DNA of 64,000 nucleotides from Chitinophagaceae bacterium (GTDB taxonomy: Bacteria; Bacteroidota; Bacteroidia; Chitinophagales; Chitinophagaceae). Made by a program: the position numbers and the translations under genes. A model generated the notes under the pieces. That model made no database searches. It had not been told where the DNA came from and saw only the letters and a program-made list of their open reading frames with translations. Below are positions 16,816-25,943 of this stretch, in pieces (positions within the stretch are counted from its first letter, which is position 1; every line of letters starts with the position of its first letter). The stretch is taken from the NCBI GenBank assembly GCA_016786885.1, contig JAEUVO010000049.1:29952-93951 (forward strand), read 5' to 3'.

Positions 16816-18009
16816 ATGAAAATGAACAGGGTAAGCAGTTTTTGGATATTATTTTTCCTTGGAGTGTTTGATGCACAATCACAATCGGTTAAAAAGCTGC
16901 ATGAAAACGCAATACTGGTGGATACTCATAATGATTGCCTCACATCTTTGACACTTGAAGGGAAAGATATAGCATCAAAACTTACAGTGGGGCACAGTGA
17001 TTTATACAAGTGGGGGAAGGGAGGACTTGATGTACAGTTTTTTTCTATATGGACAGATAAAACACCAAGAAATAAGGAAGGGTTCTATAAAGACGCTGTT
17101 GAGGAGATAGACTCTCTTCACCACATTATTCTTCGTAACCCCGATAAGATGACTTTTGCAACTACTTACAGAGAAGTTAAAAAGAGGGTTAATAAAGGCA
17201 AGTTGGTCTCGCTAATAGGAGTTGAAGGTGGCCATATGATAGAGGAGGATATGGCCAAACTTGACAGTTTATATTCAAAAGGAATGAGATACCTTACTCT
17301 TACCTGGAATAATAGCACCAGTTGGGCATCCAGTGCTATGGATGAGACGCTTAATCCTGATAAACTAAGACAAAAGGGATTAACTGAGTTTGGAAAGCAA
17401 ATAGTACGCCGGATGAATGAGTTGGGAGTTATAGTAGATCTTTCTCATGTTGGGGAACAGACATTTTATGATGCGATAGCCGAAACAAAGAAACCAGTTT
17501 TACTTTCCCATAGTTCTGTATGGAGTATTTGCCCTGTCTTTCGAAACGTAAAGGATGATCAGATAAAAGCAGTTGCAAAAAACGGAGGAGTTATTTGTAT
17601 AAATTTTTACTCCGGTTTTATTAGTAAGGAGTATGATCAGCAGCAAAAGTATTTATTAAAGAAGAAGGATTCGTTGATGCAGATATTATCTTTTGCTGCG
17701 CATGAAGAAGATACTATGCACATGAAGAAGCTATGGGACTTGTATTACGATTCTGCTATGAATGCTGTACGGCCTTCGCTAGAACAAATGGTAGACCATA
17801 TCGATTATATTGTTAAACTGGTCGGCGATAAGTATGTAGGAATTGGCTCAGACTACGATGGAGTAAGCTCTGTGCCGGTGGGATTGGAAGATGTTACTAC
17901 TTATCCAAAGATTACCGAAGAGTTAGTTCGAAGAGGGTATTCTAACCGCTCTATTAAGAAAATACTAGGTAATAATGTACTTCGGGTGATGAAAGCAAAT
18001 TTTAAATAA
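16816..18009 (+). CDS. Membrane dipeptidase (peptidase family M19)
   Basis: This 397-residue protein has a signal peptide (MNRVSSFWILFFLGVFDAQSQ) and the renal-dipeptidase fold. Zinc-site motifs are visible: VDTHNDCL (the HxD pair), LIGVEGGH (bridging Glu), IVDLSHVG and VLLSHSS (two His), and GIGSDYDGV (Asp). M19 enzymes hydrolyse dipeptides, including D-residue-containing ones, at two zinc ions. The predicted place is the periplasm. It is transcribed alone, ending at a 12-base perfect stem terminator. Confidence 0.9.
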   Translation: MKMNRVSSFWILFFLGVFDAQSQSVKKLHENAILVDTHNDCLTSLTLEGKDIASKLTVGHSDLYKWGKGGLDVQFFSIWTDKTPRNKEGFYKDAVEEIDSLHHIILRNPDKMTFATTYREVKKRVNKGKLVSLIGVEGGHMIEEDMAKLDSLYSKGMRYLTLTWNNSTSWASSAMDETLNPDKLRQKGLTEFGKQIVRRMNELGVIVDLSHVGEQTFYDAIAETKKPVLLSHSSVWSICPVFRNVKDDQIKAVAKNGGVICINFYSGFISKEYDQQQKYLLKKKDSLMQILSFAAHEEDTMHMKKLWDLYYDSAMNAVRPSLEQMVDHIDYIVKLVGDKYVGIGSDYDGVSSVPVGLEDVTTYPKITEELVRRGYSNRSIKKILGNNVLRVMKANFK

Positions 18010-18010
18010 A

Positions 18011-18040
18011 AATAAACCCCGGTAATCCGGGGTTTATTTT
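18011..18040. terminator. Bidirectional terminator after the M19 dipeptidase
   Basis: A perfect 12-base stem (AATAAACCCCGG / CCGGGGTTTATT) with a TAAT tetraloop is followed by TT. It lies between two convergent genes. Confidence 0.85.
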
Positions 18041-18056
18041 ACATATCTGGTTTTCA

Positions 18057-20246
18057 TTATCTCAGGAAAAGCATCTCACGGTATTTTGGTAAATACCATT
18101 CCCTGTCATCTACTAATATTTCGAGTTTGTCTACATGATACCTGATTGAATCAAAGAATGCGTCTTTTACTTGGCTTTGATAGGCAATAGCTTTTGTCCT
18201 GGTGTTATCCATATTGTTGCAAACCTTCCTGGCTTCGATCATTTTTTCTACCAGGTCACTTGTTTTATTGATATGTTCTGATATCTTTTCAAGTATTTGT
18301 TTTTGGTTGGCAAATCCAGTTTCAGATATGCCAGCTTCTTTCAACCCACGAATATTATTTGATAATAAATTTTGATATCGTATAGCAACAGGTAATATAT
18401 GGCTGGTAGCCAGTTCTCCCATAATACGACTCTCGATCTGAACTTTCTTGATATACTTTTCCAGTTCTATTTCATGTCTTGCTTCCAGTTCCTGGTGGCT
18501 GTAGATATTGTTCTCTTCAAACAGGTGTTTTGCCTTTTCAGTTACCATGGCGTCTAAAGCAAGTGGGGTAGTTTTTACATTTGGCAGTCCTCTTTTTTCA
18601 GCCTCTTTCGCCCATGCTTCACTATAACCATCTCCTTCAAATAATACCTTTTCACTATCAACAATATATTGGCGAATAACATGCATGATAGCAATTTCTT
18701 TCTTTTCACCTTTTTCAATCAGTGCATCCACTTCTTTTTTGAACTTTTTCAATGTAGCTGCCATGATAGTGTTAAGTACCGTCATCGGGTTAGCACAATT
18801 AGCAGTAGAACCAACGGCACGGAACTCAAATTTGTTACCGGTAAAGGCAAATGGTGAAGTACGGTTACGATCCGTATTATCCATCAGCAACTCAGGAATG
18901 CTCTTATGGATATCGATCTTCAACAAGCTTTCATCAGTTTCATCCATTTTATCTGACACTCTTTCTTTCACATCCTGTAATACTTTCGAAAGGTATTGCC
19001 CGATAAATACTGATATAATTGCCGGAGGTGCTTCGTTAGCGCCCAAACGATGATCGTTTGGTGCCGAAGCTATTGATGCTCTGAGGACATCTGCATAGTC
19101 ATGAACAGCTTTGATGGTGTTTACAAAGAATGTAAGGAACATCAGGTTCGTCTTCGGTGTCTTTCCGGGTGCCAAAAGGTTTACTCCTGTATCTGTAGCC
19201 ATGCTCCAGTTATTGTGCTTGCCACTTCCGTTGATGCCTGCAAATGGTTTCTCATGAAGCAATACACGGAGATTGTGACGGCGGGCCACTCTGTCCATTA
19301 CATCCATTAGTAAGGAGTTATGGTCTACGGCCACACTTACTTCTTCAAAAATTGGAGCACACTCAAACTGAGCTGGAGCTACCTCGTTGTGCCTGGTGCG
19401 AAGCGGGATGCCTAACTTATAAGATTCATTCTCAAAATCCCTCATGTATGTATACACTCTTTCAGGAATAGAACCGAAATAGTGATCTTCCAGTTGCTGG
19501 TTTTTGGCAGAGGTATGCCCATAAACAGTTCTTCCAGTCATAACAAGATCAGGCCTTGCATTGAACAGTGCCTCATCTATCACAAAATATTCCTGCTCCC
19601 ATCCCAACGTAGCAGTAACTCTTGTAACATTTTTGTCGAAATAATTACATACATCCACAGCGGCCTTATTCAAGGCATCAAGGGCTTTTAACAGTGGAGC
19701 TTTATAATCAAGAGATTCACCAGTGTATGATACAAATATGGTTGGGATACAAAGTGTTTTGCCTTGCCCGATTTCCATTATGAAGGGAGGAGAAGAGGGG
19801 TCCCATGCTGTATAACCTCTTGCTTCAAAAGTTGCCCTTAAACCACCACTGGGGAATGAAGATGCATCAGGCTCTTGTTGTACCAGCGCATCTCCCTCAA
19901 ATTGTTCTATGGGTGTGCCATCGCTTTTTAATGTAAAAAATGAATCATGCTTTTCGGCTGTTGTACCTGTAAGTGGTTGAAACCAGTGTGTAAAGTGTGT
20001 TACTCCTTTTGATTCCGCCCATGCCCTGATACCATTCGCTATCTGGTTAGCAACAGCACGGTCAATTTTATGGCCGGCCTTAATAGAGGACTGCAGACTT
20101 TTGTAAGCTTCATCACTCAAGAATTCACGGGCAGTTTTTAGTGTGAAAACATTGCTGCCAAATATCCCGGTTATTTTGGCAGAACCGTCAATCTTTACAT
20201 CAGTTTTGGTTACTAGGTTGTGAATTGCATTAAATCGAAGTGACAT
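18057..20246 (-). CDS. glnN: Glutamine synthetase type III
   Basis: This protein of about 729 residues is the large type III glutamine synthetase common in Bacteroidota. The N-terminal GSIII domain has the THFTHWFQPLTGTTAEKHDSF motif. The catalytic region includes TLGWEQEYFVID (metal Glu), RHNEVAPAQFECAP, NGSGKHNNWS (the equivalent of the His-containing glutamate site) and the NDHRLGANEAPPAII block, and a helical C-terminal domain follows. It makes glutamine from glutamate, ammonia and ATP. The ATG at 20246 (MSLRFNAI) is preferred to one 8 codons upstream. The upstream 100 bases are A/T-rich, without an exact promoter match. Confidence 0.95.
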   Translation of the reverse strand: MSLRFNAIHNLVTKTDVKIDGSAKITGIFGSNVFTLKTAREFLSDEAYKSLQSSIKAGHKIDRAVANQIANGIRAWAESKGVTHFTHWFQPLTGTTAEKHDSFFTLKSDGTPIEQFEGDALVQQEPDASSFPSGGLRATFEARGYTAWDPSSPPFIMEIGQGKTLCIPTIFVSYTGESLDYKAPLLKALDALNKAAVDVCNYFDKNVTRVTATLGWEQEYFVIDEALFNARPDLVMTGRTVYGHTSAKNQQLEDHYFGSIPERVYTYMRDFENESYKLGIPLRTRHNEVAPAQFECAPIFEEVSVAVDHNSLLMDVMDRVARRHNLRVLLHEKPFAGINGSGKHNNWSMATDTGVNLLAPGKTPKTNLMFLTFFVNTIKAVHDYADVLRASIASAPNDHRLGANEAPPAIISVFIGQYLSKVLQDVKERVSDKMDETDESLLKIDIHKSIPELLMDNTDRNRTSPFAFTGNKFEFRAVGSTANCANPMTVLNTIMAATLKKFKKEVDALIEKGEKKEIAIMHVIRQYIVDSEKVLFEGDGYSEAWAKEAEKRGLPNVKTTPLALDAMVTEKAKHLFEENNIYSHQELEARHEIELEKYIKKVQIESRIMGELATSHILPVAIRYQNLLSNNIRGLKEAGISETGFANQKQILEKISEHINKTSDLVEKMIEARKVCNNMDNTRTKAIAYQSQVKDAFFDSIRYHVDKLEILVDDREWYLPKYREMLFLR

Positions 20247-20372
20247 ATAATGTGATTTTGAGCAAAGCAACTGATTTATGACAATTATTCCAATTTTTTA
20301 TAACTAAGAAAGAGGTGAAAGGGGAAAAAATGTGCTTAAATCAATATTTAGGTATATAAGTGAGGTGATTTT

Positions 20373-21716
20373 CTATAATTTAAAAATATTATTATTTTTT
20401 TTAATATTTTTAAATAAATAGTCAGAAATCTTGTTCCAGTCTATTTGAGCGACCATGGGGATAACAAGAAGCGGTATAATAATGCTACGATAGCGGACAA
20501 TTGCTCCCAGGTTATTATTACTAAATCCAATTGCCAGTAGTACTGAGAAAGAAAAGAAAAGGCAGAAGTTGATAAGGTTCTTTGCTTGCACACTATTCTT
20601 TCGCCATATCATGAAAATAATAAATAAAATTAAGAGTAGTCCTACTTCTACCGCCGCAGCCAATGACAAAATATGACGCACATCACTTGGATAAGGTCTC
20701 ATTACTGAAAGTGTTACTGCCTGAGGGGTGTTCTTCAAAAAACTGATAGCAGTAGATTCAAGTTGTTTTATGGGTACAGAAGATGTGCCAATTAATTTGA
20801 TAAATTCCTGTTGCTTGTTAGCCACAGCTTGTGGAAAATCAAGTGTAGGGCTGATGTACCTGGCTGTGAAAAAAAGTATACAGAAAAGCAGGTATAGGGA
20901 GACAAATATTGTAAGACCTCTTTTGGGCCAATGATTAGCAATGACCCATGTTATTATTGCGGGAAGGACGATCACAAACAAAAAATTGCGGAGTGTAAGT
21001 ATAAGCAGTAGGCCTGTAAAAAGCATCGCTATTCTTTTGAAACCATATTTTTTTTGTTTATTTCCAAAATATATACTGTAGATCACAAAAGCGATACCGG
21101 TGAAAATGAGCCCTTCTTTATGTATACCGCTTGTCCAATATAGAAATGATGGTATCAGGAATGTAGCCAGCAATATGGTCAGTTTTTTCCCTGGAAAAAC
21201 ATCATCCATTACCCTAAAAATTGCCATAGCGCCAAACAGCGTTACAAAAGCATAAAAAATTACATTAACATAATAATGACCAAAACTGAGTATGTTAAAC
21301 AGTGATAGAAATTTTATTAGGATATTACCTTTCAGGTCATTCCAGTAAGAATCTGTCGTATCAAAAAACCTGGAGAATCCACTTTCGTAAGGGTCACGGA
21401 AAAGATTACTCAGATATTCCACCGGATCAGTTTGCATCAGTTGGTATTCCTGCAAACTTTCTACATGAAATCGCCAGGTATCCCACATCTGGGCAAAGCC
21501 GCCATAATAAATCCCGATCCAGCCGTAAAATATCCCGGCTATTATTTTAAGTAAAAAAATAATAACAAGCTGCGGCCTGCTAAGTCCTGATAAGGTAAAG
21601 AATTTTACTTTGGTAACCAGCCAGGCAAACAAGATAAGGTAGCCAACAAAAAGAAGATACTCCAAAGCTCTTGGTTTATCCCGCAAAATAGCCATTATTG
21701 CCGTGACTGTCAGCAT
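20373..21716 (-). CDS. Polytopic membrane protein, glycosyltransferase/polymerase-like, function unknown
   Basis: This protein of about 447 residues has some ten membrane helices. Periplasmic loops are short apart from one near residues 85-135 that is rich in aromatic and acidic residues (MWDTWRFHVESLQEYQLMQTDPVEYL). The HKEGLIFTGIAFVIYSI and FYWTSGI-type segments and the overall topology recall membrane glycosyltransferases or O-antigen polymerase-like proteins, but no family signature is decisive. The ATG at 21716 is used; a TTG at 21752 would add 12 residues. It is divergent from purL. Confidence 0.65.
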   Translation of the reverse strand: MLTVTAIMAILRDKPRALEYLLFVGYLILFAWLVTKVKFFTLSGLSRPQLVIIFLLKIIAGIFYGWIGIYYGGFAQMWDTWRFHVESLQEYQLMQTDPVEYLSNLFRDPYESGFSRFFDTTDSYWNDLKGNILIKFLSLFNILSFGHYYVNVIFYAFVTLFGAMAIFRVMDDVFPGKKLTILLATFLIPSFLYWTSGIHKEGLIFTGIAFVIYSIYFGNKQKKYGFKRIAMLFTGLLLILTLRNFLFVIVLPAIITWVIANHWPKRGLTIFVSLYLLFCILFFTARYISPTLDFPQAVANKQQEFIKLIGTSSVPIKQLESTAISFLKNTPQAVTLSVMRPYPSDVRHILSLAAAVEVGLLLILFIIFMIWRKNSVQAKNLINFCLFFSFSVLLAIGFSNNNLGAIVRYRSIIIPLLVIPMVAQIDWNKISDYLFKNIKKNNNIFKL

Positions 21717-21756
21717 AAAGTTGACAAGTTTGGTGTATCTGGTGATTGGCAATCTG

Positions 21757-21764
21757 TAAATTTG
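21757..21764 (+). promoter_or_regulatory. -7 promoter box of purL
   Basis: TAAATTTG matches TAnnTTTG exactly, 20 bases before the purL ATG. A TTTGG at 21729-21733 is the closest -33 candidate, with a rather long spacer of 24 bases. Confidence 0.55.
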
Positions 21765-21783
21765 CGTCTCAATAATTAACCGA

Positions 21784-24018
21784 ATGGAAGTAACAGTAAA
21801 AACCGCTCAACAGCTACGATTAACAGCCGAAGAATTTGAACTGATAAAGCAAAAACTGGGACGAACTCCCAACTTTAATGAACTCTGCGCTTTCTCAGGT
21901 ATGTGGAGTGAACACTGCAGTTATAAAAATTCTATCAAGTGGTTAAAAACATTGCCTAGAGAGGGAGGCAGGATGCTGGTGAAAGCTGGTGAAGAAAACG
22001 CCGGACTGATGGATATTGGTGATGGATTGGGTGTGGTATTTAAAATTGAATCACACAACCATCCATCTGCTATTGAACCTTTCCAGGGTGCAGCAACAGG
22101 TGTAGGAGGTATTCACAGAGATATTTTCACAATGGGTGCCAGACCAATTGCTGCTTTGAATTCACTTCGTTTTGGAAACCTTGAAGAAGATAAAACACAG
22201 CATTTGCTGTCAGGTGTGGTGCATGGTATTGGCCACTATGGAAACTGTTTTGGTGTGCCTACAGTTGGTGGTGAAATTTATTTCGATGAATGTTATCATA
22301 CTAATCCATTGGTGAATGCAATGAGTGTGGGTATTGTAAAAGCAGGAGAAACTGTTTCCGCAACTGCTTTGGGAAAAGGTAACCCTGTAATGTTTGTAGG
22401 GAGTGCTACCGGTAAGGATGGAATTGGCGGAGCCTCATTTGCATCTGCAGATATTACAGCTGAAAGTGCACAAGATTTACCCGCCGTACAGGTGGGTGAC
22501 CCATTCCAAGAAAAGAAATTACTGGAAGCTTGTCTGGAAGTAATACAAACCGGAGCAGTAGTAGGTATGCAAGACATGGGTGCTGCAGGAATTATTTGTT
22601 CTACTGCTGAAATGAGTGCTAAAGGTGAAGTGGGAATGAAAATTGATCTTGATAAAGTGCCAACCCGGCAAAAACATATGAAGACATGGGAACTGTTGCT
22701 GAGTGAAAGTCAGGAAAGAATGTTGCTGGTGGCAGAAAAAGGAAGAGAGGAGGAAGTAAAAAAGGTTTTTGATAAATGGGATTTACCCTGTTCTGTAATT
22801 GGTGAAGTAACTGATGATGGTAAATTGGACTTTTATATGAATGGCCAGCTCGATGCTTCTATTCCTGCGTATGAATTGGTATTAGGTGGTGGAGCTCCGC
22901 AATATGAAAGAGAGTATAGCGAACCAGCATATTTTGCTGAAATAAAAAAATTTAACCCCGATTCGATTCCGGTTCCGGAGGATTTAAAAGCAATGGCAGA
23001 GCAAATAGTACAGCTTCCTTCCATCGCATCTAAAAAGTGGATATATAATCAATATGATAGTATGGTGGGTACTAATAATACTTCTACCAATACTCCGACA
23101 GATGCAGCAGTGGTCTTAGTAAAAGGCACAAGAAAAGGAATAGCGATGACAACCGATTGTAACAGCCGTTATGTTTTTGCAGATCCGTATAAAGGGACCA
23201 TGATAGCGGTGAGTGAGGCGGCGAGGAATATTGTTTGCAGTGGCGGTCAGCCGTTGGGGGTTACCAATTGTTTAAATTTTGGAAATCCCTATGATCCGGA
23301 AGTGTATTACCAATTTGTGCAAGCTATCAAAGGAATGGGAGAAGCCTGTCGCAAATTCGACACACCTGTTACTGGTGGTAATGTAAGTTTCTATAATCAG
23401 AATCCTGATGGCCCGGTATATCCTACGCCAACAATTGGAATGGTGGGTCTTCTTGAGGATGTAAGTAAGAAAATGACACTGGATTTTAAGGAAACAGGTG
23501 ATATTATTTTATTGATCGGGTCTTCAGGTGATGATATTAATTCGTCACAATACCTGAGTAAAATATGTGGTGTTGAATTTTCTCCGTTGCCACATTTCGA
23601 CCTGGAGGAAGAATATACGCTGCAACAAAAAATAACTGAACTGATCGGTAAGGGGTTGATTGAATCAGCTCATGATGTCAGCGAAGGCGGATTATTTATC
23701 ACTTTGCTTGAATCATCTTTCAATAATACTCTTGGTTTTGATGTAGTAGCCAATGACTACAATATTAGGAAGGATGCCCAATGGTTTGGGGAAAAGCAAA
23801 GCAGGGTGGTGGTGTCTGTTAAAAAGGAGAAACTGGATGCAGTGAAGAAAGTACTGGGTAATCATTCATTTGAGGAATTGGGTATGGTAACAGATGGCTC
23901 AGTAGAAGTGGATGGTATGGAGTGGGGACATATCGAAGACTGGAAAGAAAAATATGATTCGGCAATTGAGAATTATTTATCAAAAGAGGAAGCTGGCTCG
24001 GCATTGAGTTCTATATGA
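21784..24018 (+). CDS. purL: Phosphoribosylformylglycinamidine synthase subunit PurL
   Basis: This 744-residue protein is the small, separate PurL subunit of FGAM synthase, step four of purine synthesis. Visible motifs are the FSGMWSEHCSYKNS block, KIESHNHPSAIEPFQGAATGVGG (ATP/metal site), GARPIAALNSLRFG and the second-half AHDVSEGGL. The two tandem ATP-grasp-like PurM-type halves are both complete. Small PurL works with PurS and PurQ, which are not in the window. Its stop codon overlaps the hldD start. Confidence 0.96.
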   Translation: MEVTVKTAQQLRLTAEEFELIKQKLGRTPNFNELCAFSGMWSEHCSYKNSIKWLKTLPREGGRMLVKAGEENAGLMDIGDGLGVVFKIESHNHPSAIEPFQGAATGVGGIHRDIFTMGARPIAALNSLRFGNLEEDKTQHLLSGVVHGIGHYGNCFGVPTVGGEIYFDECYHTNPLVNAMSVGIVKAGETVSATALGKGNPVMFVGSATGKDGIGGASFASADITAESAQDLPAVQVGDPFQEKKLLEACLEVIQTGAVVGMQDMGAAGIICSTAEMSAKGEVGMKIDLDKVPTRQKHMKTWELLLSESQERMLLVAEKGREEEVKKVFDKWDLPCSVIGEVTDDGKLDFYMNGQLDASIPAYELVLGGGAPQYEREYSEPAYFAEIKKFNPDSIPVPEDLKAMAEQIVQLPSIASKKWIYNQYDSMVGTNNTSTNTPTDAAVVLVKGTRKGIAMTTDCNSRYVFADPYKGTMIAVSEAARNIVCSGGQPLGVTNCLNFGNPYDPEVYYQFVQAIKGMGEACRKFDTPVTGGNVSFYNQNPDGPVYPTPTIGMVGLLEDVSKKMTLDFKETGDIILLIGSSGDDINSSQYLSKICGVEFSPLPHFDLEEEYTLQQKITELIGKGLIESAHDVSEGGLFITLLESSFNNTLGFDVVANDYNIRKDAQWFGEKQSRVVVSVKKEKLDAVKKVLGNHSFEELGMVTDGSVEVDGMEWGHIEDWKEKYDSAIENYLSKEEAGSALSSI

Positions 24019-25013
24019 TGGAAAAAAACAAAACAATTTTGTTAACAGGTGCAGCAGGATTCATTGGTAGCTACCTGCTCGGCTTTCTGAATAAGCAAGG
24101 ATATACGAATATTATTATTGTTGATGATTTTAGTGAGGAGGATAAATGGTTCAATTTTGATTCCAAAAAATTTACTACAAAAGTTGAACGGGAGGAATTA
24201 TTTGATTGGTTAAAAAGAGAAGATCCAAAAATTGATTTCGTATTTCACCTGGGTGCAAGAACGGATACAACTGAATTTGATTACTCCATTCATGAAAAAC
24301 TGAATGTAGAGTATTCAAAAAGTATCTGGAATTATTGTACAGAGAAAAACATCCCGCTGGTTTACGCATCTTCTGCAGCTACGTATGGAAGCGGTGAGTT
24401 GGGTTATAAAGACGACCATGATATTGTTGAAAAACTTCAGCCGCTGAATCCCTACGGAGTCTCCAAAAATGAGTTTGATAAATGGGCAGTCAGGCAAGTT
24501 CAGGAAAGGCAGGCAACCCAACCACCTTTCTGGGCAGGGTTAAAATTCTTCAACGTATATGGCCCAAATGAATATCATAAAGGCAGAATGGCCAGTGTGA
24601 TATTTCATTCTTTTAACCAGATTAAATCAACAGGGAAGGTGAAACTGTTTAAATCACACAGACCTGATTTCAAAGATGGCCAGCAACTCCGTGATTTTAT
24701 TTATGTGGAGGATGTTGCAAAGGTTTGTTACTGGTTAATGCAGCATACTGTTGCATCGGGATTATATAATCTCGGCACAGGTAAAGCCAGAACTTTTGAA
24801 GATCTCGTAAGAGCAACCTTTGCAGGAATGGGAAAAGAACCAGTGATAGAATACATTGATATGCCTGAAGACATCCGTGATAAATATCAATACTTCACTG
24901 AAGCCAGCATGAATAAACTGCGGGATGCCGGTTATAATGATCGTTTTTATTCTTTGGAAGAGGGAGTGGGAGACTATGTTAAGAAGTATCTGCTGACAAA
25001 AAAATATTACTAA
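24015..25013 (+). CDS. hldD: ADP-L-glycero-D-manno-heptose 6-epimerase
   Basis: This 332-residue short-chain dehydrogenase-type epimerase has the NAD(P)-binding TGAAGFIGS motif at 11-19, and the catalytic Y147-x3-K151 pair in NPYGVSK. HldD-specific stretches are also present (FFNVYGPNEYHKGRMASVIFH and QLRDFIYVEDV). It makes the ADP-L-glycero-beta-D-manno-heptose used for LPS core. The ATG at 24015 overlaps the purL TGA by 4 bases (ATGATG; 24018 is an equal alternative), so translational coupling to purL is likely despite unrelated pathways. Confidence 0.93.
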   Translation: MMEKNKTILLTGAAGFIGSYLLGFLNKQGYTNIIIVDDFSEEDKWFNFDSKKFTTKVEREELFDWLKREDPKIDFVFHLGARTDTTEFDYSIHEKLNVEYSKSIWNYCTEKNIPLVYASSAATYGSGELGYKDDHDIVEKLQPLNPYGVSKNEFDKWAVRQVQERQATQPPFWAGLKFFNVYGPNEYHKGRMASVIFHSFNQIKSTGKVKLFKSHRPDFKDGQQLRDFIYVEDVAKVCYWLMQHTVASGLYNLGTGKARTFEDLVRATFAGMGKEPVIEYIDMPEDIRDKYQYFTEASMNKLRDAGYNDRFYSLEEGVGDYVKKYLLTKKYY

Positions 25014-25076
25014 GCGCTTTATCACCTTTCGTCAACAAACGGGTAAGTAATTCCGTATTTTTACAAAGTATTGCTT

Positions 25077-25123
25077 GCCATCCAGGTCCCGGGTATATGT
25101 AAGAGACGGGATTGGCTTTTTTT
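25077..25123 (+). terminator. Possible terminator after hldD
   Basis: GCCA (25077-25080) and TCCCG can pair with CGGGATTGGC (25107-25116) across a bulge, and seven T follow. It ends 18 bases before proC, so it could instead act as a leader element. Confidence 0.45.
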
Positions 25124-25140
25124 ATTTTAAATAAATAGTT

Positions 25141-25938
25141 ATGGCAAAGAAAATAGCAATCATCGGGGGTGGAAACCTGGGAGCATCGATAGCGGACGGA
25201 CTTATACAAAGTGAATTCAGTCGCCCTGTTGAGTTATCAATAACAAGAAGAACATTATCAGTACTAGGTAGGTTTGCTGAGAGAGGTTGCATGGTACACA
25301 GCGATAATAAAAAAGCGGTTCGTGACAGTGAAGTGATCATCCTTGCGGTGAAGCCTTATAACTATGCTGATATTGTTAGAGAAATTAAACCGGTCTTAAA
25401 TCCGAAGAAGCACATTGTAGTATCTGTAATTACCGGAGTGTGGATTGAACAATTACAAAAAGCAATCGGTAAACCAATACCAGTTATCAGGGCTATGCCA
25501 AACACAGCTATCGCTATTCAGCAAAGCATGACCTGCCTTTCACATGCCGGAGCCACCGCTGCCCAGCTTAGTTATATCCAGCAACTGTTTGATCAATTGG
25601 GTAAAACGGTGATGATTGATGAAAAGCTGATGGACGCTGCTACAGTTCTGGGTGCTTGCGGTACTGCCTACGCCATGCGTTATATCCGGGCCAACATTCA
25701 AGGCGGTATTGAAATCGGGTTCGATGCCGCAACTGCCTCACTCATTGCGGCACAAACTATCAAAGGAGCTGCGGAGCTTCTTTTGGAAAAAGGTACCCAT
25801 CCGGAACATGAAATTGATAAAGTAACAACACCAAAGGGTTGCACCATTGCCGGACTTAACGAAATGGAACACCAGGGATTCAGCTCTTCGTTGATAAGAG
25901 GGTTGGTAGCAAGTTATAATAAGATTGTGAAGGATTGA
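25141..25938 (+). CDS. proC: Pyrroline-5-carboxylate reductase
   Basis: This 265-residue enzyme makes proline by reducing 1-pyrroline-5-carboxylate. An N-terminal Rossmann domain has the GGGNLGASIADGL nucleotide motif, and the middle has VIRAMPNTAIAI. The C-terminal dimerisation domain has GACGTAYAMRYI (in place of the usual GSGPAY), followed by TTPKGCTIAGLNEMEHQGF, the standard ProC signature. The length is normal. It is convergent with the amidohydrolase gene, with 5 bases between. Confidence 0.94.
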   Translation: MAKKIAIIGGGNLGASIADGLIQSEFSRPVELSITRRTLSVLGRFAERGCMVHSDNKKAVRDSEVIILAVKPYNYADIVREIKPVLNPKKHIVVSVITGVWIEQLQKAIGKPIPVIRAMPNTAIAIQQSMTCLSHAGATAAQLSYIQQLFDQLGKTVMIDEKLMDAATVLGACGTAYAMRYIRANIQGGIEIGFDAATASLIAAQTIKGAAELLLEKGTHPEHEIDKVTTPKGCTIAGLNEMEHQGFSSSLIRGLVASYNKIVKD

Positions 25939-25943
25939 TGCTA